Assembly: GCA_950059165.1 (NCBI GenBank) | Contig: CATLUC010000004.1 | Coordinates: 1-36,052, forward strand | Direction: 5' to 3' | Source of the DNA: an uncultured Clostridium sp. | GTDB taxonomy: Bacteria > Bacillota > Clostridia > TANB77 > CAG-508 | DNA: 36,052 nt | Shown: in pieces, positions 12,001-21,500 of the stretch | How the letters are laid out: each line of letters starts with the position of its first letter | Position numbering within the stretch: position 1 is the first letter of the stretch | Program-made: the position numbers and the translations under genes | The notes under the pieces: generated by a model | Database searches by the model: none | Told to the model about the DNA's origin: nothing | What the model saw: only the letters and a program-made list of their open reading frames with translations

Positions 12001-13814
12001 ACATATCCTGATATTTTTATGTATTTTCTTCTGTTGTTTACTATTGCTGTTACTATTTCTCTGTATTTTATTTGTACAGGGTTTCCTACTTTTAATGGTT
12101 GGTCTATACTACAATATTCGTAAGATTCACTTTCTCTTTGTACTTCATAGATTTGGCATATTATTTTTTGCTCAAAACATACTTCTTGTTTTGGTTCATA
12201 CCAAGTAGCTTCTTTTATGTTGGTTGTCCATGTGGCTGGTTCTTCGTCTAGTCCTCCTTTTGCGTATTCTTCTGCATTTTGCTTTTTGATTATGAATCTT
12301 GTGTTGTTTAGTTCTTTTTTGGTTGTGTCGTCTTGTTTTTGGATTTTTATGTATCCTCTTGGTTGGTTTTGTAATTGTACATTTATTGAGTTTCCTATGT
12401 TCATTGTAAATGGATCTCCAACTTGTAGTTTTCCTTCTTCTGTTTTGCTACATTGTTTGTAAAATCTGCTATGTGCTTGTACTTCATAGAATTGGTATCT
12501 TCCTGCTTTGTCTAATATTATGTTGTCTCCTGTTTTGTATGATGTTGCTCCTTCTATTGTGTCTGACCAACCTGTTTGTGCTGCCATTGAATTTAACCCA
12601 CCTACTACGTATTTTCCTGTGTCTAGGTTTTTTAGTACAAATCTTGCGTTTGTTAATATTGCTCCATTGTCTTTGTCTTTTTTTATTGGTACTACTACTG
12701 TTGGTGGTGGTACTGGTAATGATATTGTGTTTGGTGAGCTTTTTCCTCTTCCATAGAAGATTGCTAGGTTTTGCTCACTTCCTCCTGATTCTGATGCTAC
12801 TAGTCTTGCTTTTATTGTTCCTTTTGCTTGGCTTAATGTGATACTATTTATTTTTTTGATGTTCATTTTTCCGTTAAATACTAAATAAATTTTATTAATA
12901 GATGAGAAGCTTGTTAAATTGCTTATTGGTAGTAGCTCTCCTTCTTCTGTTGTACAATACCATTGTGGTGAAACATTTTGTGTTCTTCCATTGATATCCA
13001 CATAGTTCATTGTTATTGAGCTTACTTTTCCAAGAATGTCTAAACGATATGGTCCTATTAGTGTTTGTTCGTCTCTCCAAAATACTTTTGTTGGTGTTCC
13101 ATTTTTGGCATCATTATTCATTTGTGTTGTGTTTAAACTTATTTTCCAATCTCTTGAATTTACATATTCTTGTGCACTACTGTAATATACATTCCCAACA
13201 TATTGTCCTCCATATGATGAGTAATAACGTATTTTATCATTAAATCCTCCTGTTGGATGTCCCAATTGTGCATGGAATCCTGGTATTTTAAATCTTTCTA
13301 TCCATGTCATTATTGCTTCTGTTCCCCAAAGTCCTTTTGTACTTAATGGCATACTTGCATCATGTTCATTATGACTTGTAGCATATAATATAGCATATGC
13401 TAACCAGGCATCTTTTTCTTTGTCTGTATTGTTATCTCCTATATCTATTACAGCAATTCTACGTTGGCTTCCACTTGTTAGTCCACCTGATCCTTGTTGA
13501 CCATGTCCAATACATGTTGCTCCTGTTGACCATACCATAGAATGTAAATAACCATTATGTCTATCGTCTACTGGCCAATATTCCCATCCTGTGCTTCTTA
13601 GTTGGTCTCTAGTAGGATATGTGTCTAACCATGCATCTCCATATTGGCGCATTGCTCTATATATACCATCTACTATGTTGGTTCTCCTAGGTTGAGTAGC
13701 ATCATATCTTCCACTAAGCATAAATGTTGCTGCTTTTGAATAGTTTGGAATACATATTGCAAATAGCATTATGATTATTGCTATTATTATGCTTTTTATA
13801 TTTGATTTTTTCAT
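9011..13814 (-). CDS. Gene 2b: xPxTG-anchored multidomain surface protein (B half), one +1 shift
   Basis: Start ATG at 13814 has AAGGAG (13826-13821) six bases upstream. A signal peptide (1-28, to SKAA) leads into a unique N-domain (about 35-340) with Cys101 in GATCIGHGQQ and GTEAIMTW at 164-171, loosely like a thioester (TQXA) domain but with Glu where Gln is expected. Then come two Cna-B/prealbumin-like modules (about 366-605) with conserved Cys (KQCSKTEEG, EVCFEQ, YEYCSI), an SdrD-B domain (ISGYVWEDL, about 605), a beta region and a second SdrD-B (about 1060). The zero frame ends at IPRKLHTK (stop at 9168). A +1 shift at CGGA adds GNYIPNESAH..., VPPTG, TM and KKYVA, giving 1600 aa. It lies 22 bases after gene 2a, so the two are cotranscribed. 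Likely wall-anchored; ligand unknown. Confidence 0.88.
9185..9188 (-). other. +1 frameshift site CCA-CGG-A, gene 2b C-terminus
   Basis: Zero frame reads CCA CGG AAA CTA CAT ACC AAA TGA and ends at RKLHTK. Skipping the C gives Gly1543 and 57 further residues with VPPTG, a TM segment and KKYVA. This is the same position as in genes 1 and 3. Confidence 0.9.
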
Positions 13815-13820
13815 GTTTTT

Positions 13821-13826
13821 CTCCTT
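13821..13826 (-). promoter_or_regulatory. Ribosome binding site deciding the gene 2b start
   Basis: AAGGAG sits six bases before ATG 13814 and just after the gene 2a stop at 13837. It shows that the B half is translated separately here, unlike in genes 1 and 4 where the halves are fused. Confidence 0.8.
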
Positions 13827-13836
13827 TCTTGCTGTT

Positions 13837-16800
13837 TTATAAAACTTCTTTTTTGATTGTATATACTCCTATTGCCATTATTGCTATAATGGTAATGCTT
13901 AAAATTGTATACATTACTATGCGCCCTGTTCTTATTGATACTATTAGTTCTGCTTGGCTTTCATTATTTTTTGTATTTATATCTTGAGCTGTATAATCAC
14001 TGCTATATTTACTTATTTTTGCGTTATTTGTTATTGTTCCAGTATCTTCTTCTGTCATTTTTTTGCTAACTGTTAATGTTATGTTTTTGGTTTCTCCTGG
14101 ATTTATTATTTGGTTAGATAGTTCTTTTGTACTAATTGAACCATCTTTTAGCTTTGTCCATGAATTGTTTAGGTCTTTTGTAAATGTTATGTCTTTAAAT
14201 AATCTATAATTTCGTTTGCATATCCTGCAACTTTTCCTTGGTTTGTAATTGCTATATTATATTCTATTGTAATATTGCTGTTTTGTATTTGTTTTGCGTC
14301 TATTTCTACTTTTCCAAGTTTGGTTTGATTATATGCAATTACTTTTGTTCCTTTATTTGTTCCTACTGTTACTTTGTTAATTGTTTTGTCTATTTTTAAG
14401 TCAAATTCTTTTGCATCTACAAATCCTGCATCTATGTTTTCTAGATTTTTTGAATTTATTGCTATTGTTTTTGTTTTAGCAATTGTTAATTCTTTATCTT
14501 GTAGTTTCATTTTTCCTTCCATAACGTCTGAGTTGATATTTTGTGGAACTCCTTCTTTTTGATATGTTGTTACTGTATATTTTTTTGTGTTATATTGGAA
14601 CATAACTATATAGTTTCCTTTTTTTATGTTTTCGAATATGTAACTTCCATCTTCTTTTGTATTTTCTTGGTAGTTATCTCCTGTTTCTTCATTTATCAAC
14701 CATACTTGCATATTTGGTATTTTTGCTTCTTCAATGTCTTGCATTCCATTTGCGTTTGTGTCAATCCATGCTATTCCTGATATGCTTCCATTTGTTAATT
14801 TTGGATTATCATTATCATCATTGTTATCATCATTATTATTGTCGTCATCTTTATTGTCATCGTTGTTACTGTCTTTATCTTCTTCATCTTGTTCGATGAA
14901 GAATGAAACTTTGTTGCTTGTTGTATCTATATGTAATCCACCTATTTTTATATAATTTTCTATTTCTTGCTGTATCATTGCTTTTGCATCTACTGTTGTA
15001 TTTATTTCTACTTCTATTGTTTCATTTGGATTTATTAGTGTTCCTGTTATTAATAAATTGTTTTCATGTGGTATTTCTTCTTGTTTTTCTTTTGTTTTAA
15101 GTATTGCAGAGTTTACTTTTAATCCATAAGGTATTTGGTCTTCAATTGAAATGTCTTTTGCTAGTGTTCCTTTATTTTGAATTTTGAATGTGAATATAAT
15201 TTGATCTCCACTTTTTATTTTATTTTCTTTCGTGTTTGTTGTTTGCTCAGCTATTATTTCTACTCTTGTTTGACTTATTTTTCTTTCTATGTCATTTGAT
15301 ATGTATTCTTTTTCATTGTTTATTACTTTGACATGTTGTGAAATAATTTGTTCTGATTTATTTATATCTATTTGGTCTACTTTTGGTTTTATTGTGACTT
15401 CTATTGTTTGTTTTGCTTCTATTTTAGGTATTTTAAATCTTATTACTCTGTTTTTTGTTTCTATATATTGATATGGCTCTTCTCCTGATATAAATAGGTC
15501 ATCTTCTGTAAAATCTGCTATTCCTTCTGCTAATGGTATTTCTACTATGGTGTCTTGCAACTCTTGGTTTGATAGATTTTTTACACTTATTAATAGAGGA
15601 ACTCCTGATCCTTCAGCTGTTGTTACATCTTCTGAATATAGAAATTTTAGTGTTGCTTTTATTTCAGATTTTTCTATTTTATTTTCTATGTTTTTAATAA
15701 TTTTTTCTTTGTAATTATCTGCTGTTATTTTTATTTCTCCTGTTAATGTTTCATTTTCATTTTCTACTTCTTTTACAGCAATTTGGTAGCTTACTTCTTT
15801 TGTTTCTCCTGGTTCTAAAGTTTCTATTTTTAATTGTTTTGATGTTAGTTTTTCGTTTTCTTCTATTTTGTATTTTGTATATTGGACTAAATCTACTTCT
15901 TCTTCATATTCAATTAAGTCATAGTATATTGCATTTGTATTTGTTGCTTCTAGCATAAGGTTTGTCATTTCTTTTTCTGTTTGGTTTGTTACACGTATTT
16001 TGTATCTAATTCCTTGTCCTTCTTTTACAGTGTCATTTTCTTTTAGATAATTGCTTCCTGTTATTGCTGAGACTTCTATTTTCATTCCATTTTCTTCTTC
16101 TGTTGTTGCTGATTGGAACATATTTATTTTTTCGTTTTTAGTTATGAATTTGATATTTGATATTGTTTTTTCTGTGTTGTTTTGGTTTTCATATTCTAGT
16201 GTGTTTTTAATATAGCTTGTGCTTCCAGCATTTAAGTTTTCTGATATGTTGTATGTGTAACCAATGTCTATGTTGTCTCCTGATTGTATTTCATCTTCTA
16301 ATACGATTTTATATGCTTTTATTTTTTCTACTTCTTCTATGTTTTCTGTCCATTGGTTGTTATCTTCTGAATAATAGATTTTTGCATTTTTGTTTTCAGG
16401 CATCTTAATATCTTGGAAGCTTATGTCCATTTCTTGTTTTTCGTCTATTATTTCTCCCATTATAGATACTTTTGTTATTGCATTTTCATAGTTATTAATT
16501 ATTTTTGTTGTTCTTGTTTTAGTTTCTTCGTTTGAATATGCATTTAATTCTATTTCTACTTCTTCATCATCTATTGATTGTTTGTCTTGAGTTTGGTTTA
16601 TTACTAGTACTCCATATTTAGATGTAATTTTGATTGGATAGCTTGTTTTTGTCTCTTCTTCTTGGTTTTCGTTTGTTACATATAGTTCTATGTTTTCTTC
16701 TTTAGGTAGTGTTGTGTTTGGTAGTTTTATGTCTGCAACAATTGAAATTTGAATTCCTTCATTTAGGCTTTTTATATATTCTTCTTGTTCACCTTCTAAA

Positions 16801-18186
16801 CTAATTGTTAATTTTTTCTTTCCGTCGTCCTCTTCTTTTATCCATGCATTTTTTATTGTCATTTGTTCTTCGAAATTTAATTGTGTTATACTTTTTATGT
16901 TTACATTTAATTCTTTTGGTAATATCATGTTTATTGTTGGATTTTTGTATAGGTCATACTGGTTTGTGTTTGCTAGTAATGTTACCATTATTTGAACATT
17001 TTGGTTTTCTTTCATTGCTGATAGTTCGGCTTTTTCCATATTTATTTTGGCTTCTGATTTTGTGTTTAATAGTTTCATTTGTAATATGCATGTTGATTCA
17101 CCTGCTTTTATTGTGCTTTCTAAGTTTTCAAATTGTTCTATTTCTTGTTTGTTATATTGTATTTTGCTGTCAATTGCCTTTTTGTTTTGTATTTTTATTT
17201 GTCCTATTTGTTTTGGTGTTGTTGTAATTATTTTGATGTCTTTTGTGTCTTGGTTTTCGTACTTTATTATTACATTTCCATTTTCGTCTTCTTCTGAAGC
17301 TTTTGTTATTTGTTCTATTGGCTCATCTTGTGCATTTCTTATTGTAATTACCCCATCTTCTCCTAGGATGTTTAGCATTTGCTTTTTGTTTATTGTTGTT
17401 TGTTTGAAGTATGTGCTTTGTTTTGTGTCATTTTCTCTTTTCGTTTGTTCTTCGTCATTTAAGTAATTTGTATATGTTTCTTTTTCCCTATTTATATTTA
17501 CTTCTTCTGCATTTTGTGTGCTTGATACTTCTAGTATGTAGTTTTCTTTATATATTGTTTCGTTTTCTTTTGCTTCATATAGATAACCTTTGTATACTTC
17601 TTTTGTTATTTCTCCTTCAATTGATATTTTTTCTCCTGTTGGTTGTAGTGTAATTTCTTGTTTGTTTTCTGCTTCTATTTCTTTTTCTATATTCTCAAAT
17701 TTTGTTGTTGCTTTTGTTGATAATTCTATGTTTTCTTCATTTATAGTTGCTTCATTGTAGTTGTATATTATTTTGTATGTTTTTGTATTTTTATTTGTTG
17801 TTTGTATATTTAATTCTATATTTTGAGCATCATAAGTATAGTATTGTTTTTCTAGTATTTCTCCATCACTTAATATAACTACATTTTCTGGTTCCTTTTC
17901 TTGGAGTTTTGGGATTTTTATTTGTAGTTTTTCCTCTTCTTTTTTTATTTCATTTTTATTCGTATTTATTGAAATTTTTTGTTGTAATAATACTTGATTG
18001 TTTTCTAATTCAATGTATTTTTCAATATTTTGTTCTATTCCGCATGGTTATTTGTTCTTGTTGATCTATATTGTAATTTTGCGTTTTTCCTGTTATTTCG
18101 GTTGTTGATACAATTCCTGCTTCTATTAAGCTAATTGCAAGTATTGTACTTAAAATTATACCTATTACTATTATTGACTTTTTCAT
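13837..18186 (-). CDS. Gene 2a: membrane-anchored DUF11/SdrD-B surface protein (A half), one +1 and one -1 event
   Basis: Start ATG at 18186 (MKKSIIVIGIILSTILA) has AGGAGG ten bases upstream, as in gene 3. The zero frame hits CGGA after residue 48 and would end as a peptide of about 55 aa; skipping the C gives GIEQNIEKYIELENN and an open frame to 14187. Domains: N-terminal membrane segment (4-24), N-module shared with genes 1 and 4, long DUF11-like beta region, Asp/Asn-rich linker (about 1095-1127), SdrD-B (SISGIAWIDTNANG), and a DUF11-like domain. At DYLKT the frame breaks again. A -1 step at T_TTA_AAG restores DITFTKDLNNSW through MTEEDTGTITNN to a C-terminal TM and KKEVL. Applying both gives 1449 aa. 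The missing Pro of DYLP suggests a 4-base deletion as the alternative, so function past 14193 is uncertain. Confidence 0.75.
14187..14204 (-). other. Frame break in gene 2a at a -1 slippery heptamer U_UUA_AAG
   Basis: Minus strand reads GAT TAT TTA AAG ACA TAA. The heptamer T_TTA_AAG (14199-14193) fits the X_XXY_YYZ rule for -1 slippage. Stepping back one base gives DYLK-DITFTKDL, collinear with DYLPNDLTFVSKEN (gene 1) and DYLPEGLTFSSEM (gene 4), but without the Pro. A 4-base deletion from TTACCAAAAGAC would give the same sequence. This is the only non-CGG break in the window. Confidence 0.6.
14806..14905 (-). repeat. Low-complexity Asp/Asn linker in gene 2a
   Basis: GAT/AAC-type codons repeat to encode a run of Asp and Asn (EQDEEDKDSNNDDNKDDDNN...), immediately before the SdrD-B domain. 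Genes 1 and 4 have a Pro/Asn-rich linker in the same place, so this is a replaceable spacer. Confidence 0.75.
18039..18042 (-). other. +1 frameshift site ATG-CGG-A near the gene 2a N-terminus
   Basis: Zero frame reads ACC ATG CGG AAT AGA ACA AAA TAT TGA and ends at about residue 55. Skipping the C gives ATG GGA ATA GAA CAA AAT ATT GAA AAA TAC ATT GAA, i.e. MGIEQNIEKYIE, matching EAELEKYINY of gene 4 and EAHLDKYINY of gene 1. Confidence 0.9.
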
Positions 18187-18222
18187 ATTATGTTAGCCTC
18201 CTAATACAATTCTTCTATTTTT

Positions 18223-18251
18223 ACAATACTATTTTTTTCTATCTTTGTAAA
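18223..18251 (-). promoter_or_regulatory. Promoter of the 2a-2b operon
   Basis: TTTACA (18251-18246), 17 bases, TATTGT (18228-18223) on the minus strand, with the same overlapping inverted repeats as the gene 1 promoter. Confidence 0.6.
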
Positions 18252-18289
18252 TAGTAGGTTTTTCCATTATTTTTTCTTAGCTTCTATTC

Positions 18290-18303
18290 CTTTACGGATG
18301 CTC
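18290..18303 (-). promoter_or_regulatory. Conserved upstream element GAGCATCCGTAAAG
   Basis: Identical to the gene 1 copy, with the ATCCGTAA core again 40 bases upstream of the -35 box. Confidence 0.5.
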
Positions 18304-18356
18304 GTTTTGTGATTTTTGGTGTCGTTTTATTAAATTTTATTTACAATTTTGTTACA

Positions 18357-18561
18357 ATTCACATTTGGGCACATTTGGGACAGGCACTGTTGTTCCCCTT
18401 TTAGACATAGTTTGTCAGATATAAAATAGCTAAAAAGGCTCCAAATAGTCCTTTTAGGCAAAAATAAGACAGGTTTTGAGTTACCCAAAAGGTCATTCAG
18501 TGCCTGTCCCATTTATGCCCAAATTGGCTATTCGGTGCCTGTCCCATTTATGCCCAAAATT
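18357..18561. repeat. Intergenic REP-like repeat downstream of gene 3
   Basis: Contains GGGACAGGCAC at 18377-18387 and GTGCCTGTCCC at 18500-18510 and 18535-18545, the last two as tandem units each followed by ATTTATGCCCAAA. Bases 18457-18511 match 1-55 and 8945-8999. The gap 18187-18561 otherwise holds only the 2a promoter region. Confidence 0.7.
18433..18455 (-). terminator. Candidate terminator hairpin downstream of gene 3
   Basis: AAAAGG/CCTTTT arms around ATTTGG, with the same bulge as the hairpin at 8921-8943 and an A/T-rich tail. Low GC makes it tentative. Confidence 0.35.
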
Positions 18562-21500
18562 TTATTTTAGTACATATTTTTTGATTAGGATTACTCCACA
18601 TACTAGTATTCCTAAGCTACTGATGACAAGCATAGTGTAAGCTATGTAGTCATATTTTAGTCCTGTTGGTGGTATTACATATACAGATTCTGATTGGTCA
18701 TCGTCCATTTCGTGCTTTGTTGTGTTTGGTATGTAGTTTCCGTGGGATTGTTATTAGTGATGAGCCACCTGTTTTGCTTACTTTTATTATTTCTGCATTG
18801 TTTACTAATATATTTTCTTTGTTGTTTGCTAATAGTTTGTAATTGTCTATTGTAATTTTTGCTATACTTTGTGATTGTGTTTTTCCATCTATTGGGGGTT
18901 TTAGTGTTTTTAGTAGTTCTTTGCTTTTCTCACTATCTTTGTTTTCCTCTATTACTAATATTCTTGTTGTGTTTTTTAATGTTTTTAGTAATTCTTTTCC
19001 AAGTAGTCCTTGGTTTACTAATTCATTCTTTTTATTGATGTCTTGTATTATTTCTCCTACTTCATTTAGGTTTTCGTCTGTTGCTAATCTGTTGTCTAAA
19101 TAGTCTATTATGCTGTTTGCTTTTAGTGTTACTAGTTCGTTGTTGTTTGGTGTGTATTTTTCTCCTTCTCCATATATGTAATAGTTTTTGTTGTTATAGT
19201 CTAATTCGCTTACATTTGTAACTTTTAGGTTGTATTTTATTCCTAATTTTGCACCTTGTACGATTTCTGAATCTACTTCAAATTTTATTTCTCCTCTTTG
19301 TTCATCTTTGTTTGGTATGTATACTGCGTGTTTTGCTATTCCTTTTATTTTTCTTTCTCCTGTTTCTGGATCTTCTGTTATTTGTGCATCACTTAGGATT
19401 AAACCGTTTGCTGCTGTTAATTTAGCTGTTTTTATATTTTTTTCTAGTGATAAGGCTTGTCTTGCTCTTTCTACTATTCCAAAGTCCATGTTTTGTATAT
19501 AGTTTTGATGTTCTTTAGTTTTTACTACATATTGACCATTCATTTTTAGGTTTCCGTTTTCTTCTTGTTCATATTCATTTTTGTAGTCTGTGTCTGTATT
19601 TGAGTATTCTATATTAACTCTAAATTCTGGGGTTGTGGAATCCATTTTTGTGATTACTTCTACTTTGTTTCCATTTTGTAATTGTATTTCTCCTCCAATG
19701 TTGTTTATTGATTCTTTGTTGGCATTTGTTATTATTTTGGTTTGATTGTCTATTTGTTTTCTTGAACCTTTTGGCAAATTTTGGTCTTTGTCATAATTGT
19801 CTATTGCATCTGAATATCTTGGTTTGGTAGTTTTATACCATTCTAAGTTGCTTTCTCGGTCTAGGTCTTTGTATATTGTTCCTTTATAGTCTTGTACTGT
19901 TATTTGTTTTTCTTGACCATCTGTGTCTTGGTATTTTTGTCCACCCCATGTGTAGATTACTTTGTAGTTGTCTGGGACAATTCCTCCTATATAGTATTCT
20001 CCATTTTCGTTTGTTGTTACTGTTGCTGGTTCCCATTGTTTTTTTGTTTCATTATATTTGTTTAGTGTTTTTCCTGTTTGTGCATTTATTATTGTAACTG
20101 TAATGTTTGGAATTCCTTTTTCTTCATCTTTGTTGTATATTCCATCTCCTTGCCTGATTTGTCCTGTTTTTAGTTCTTTTGCTGTATTATCTAAAAATAC
20201 TGTTCCTTTTACTCTTCGTTCTTCTTGTAATTGTAGTAATAGTCCTGGTGCTTTGTCTGTATCATCTTCATAAGTTGTTGTGTTTCCTATTTCTATGTTT
20301 CCTGGCTCGGAGTCTATGTCTATTCCTGCATATAGTTTTCCATTTTCTTTGTTTGTATATGAACTTATTTCTGCTATGTTATCTAGTTTTGTGGCATTTG
20401 TTAATAATTCGATTATTTTATCTTCTTTTACTTCTAGTTGCACATAAATGTATTGTTCTTGTGTTGGTTCTATTTCTAAATTCATGTTTTTTATTTTTAT
20501 TTTATAGTAATTGTCATTTTCAAAATTTACAAATTCATAGTCTAGTTTGCTTGCTTCTTTTATATCTCCATTTGCTTGAATTTCTCTTCCTATTGATATT
20601 TTGTTTTTATCGTTTTCGTATTTTTTGTCATAGTAGTCGTCTATCTCGTTTATCACTTCTGTTAATGTTCCTGATGCATTTTTTATACCAATTTTGTAGG
20701 TTAAAGCTATTCTTAGTTCTTTATTGTCTTCTTTGTCTGGACTGTCTTTATAGTAAATGTCTGATGAGTATAGTGCTCTTGTATATGACATACTTGCATA
20801 TTTAGAACCAAATTTTACTTGTGGACTAATGTTAAATCCATTTCCTCCTATTGCTTCATAACATTCTGGATTAAATCTATCTGCATATCTATAAATATGC
20901 TCTTTTCCATTTATGTTTATTTTTGCTGTTTCTAGGTCTTTTACTAGACTTATATCTGGTCTTGCTCTTTCTAGTAATCCTAAATTGATATTTTCTATTT
21001 CTTCTATTTCTTTTGTATAGATATCTTCTAATTCAAATCTATCTTGTCCTAAAAATCCGTTTTGCTTAGTGTCTGCTATAATTTCATATTTTTGTGCCAT
21101 TTGTGCTATTGGGTATTTTTGCCCATTGTAACCATATACTCCTCCTTCGTAGTTTAAGGTCGAGGTATAATTAGTTTTGTTGTATTTTATGTCTATTTCT
21201 CCTTTGTTTCCTAGTGCTTGACCTTTTATTATTTTTTCAAATTTGTTGTTAAATTCATCTCTTGTTGTTTCTTCTGTTGCTTTGCTTCCATTACTTATGT
21301 TTGGATGTGCTGTTACTGCTGTATATGCCATTCCATTGTATGTAAATTCTAAGTAAGCTCCGTCTTTTAGTTCTTCTATTTCTATTTCTTTGAAGTGGTA
21401 TTCTCCTAATTGATTTGTAGTTGCTACTGCTGGTCCATCTGCTCTTGTGTTTAATATATTTCCATTTGCGTCTTTTACTTTTACTTCTATGTTTGCAACT

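Noticed and set aside
18330..18512. 60-residue minus-strand open frame in the gap after gene 3
   Set aside because: It lies wholly in the intergenic repeat; the other copies of the repeat do not keep it as a clear gene.
276..18742. Sequencing or assembly errors as the cause of the frame breaks
   Set aside because: The extra base is always C before GGA in varied flanks with no long homopolymer, while many AGGA sites nearby are unaffected. Reads would settle it; I cannot check them.
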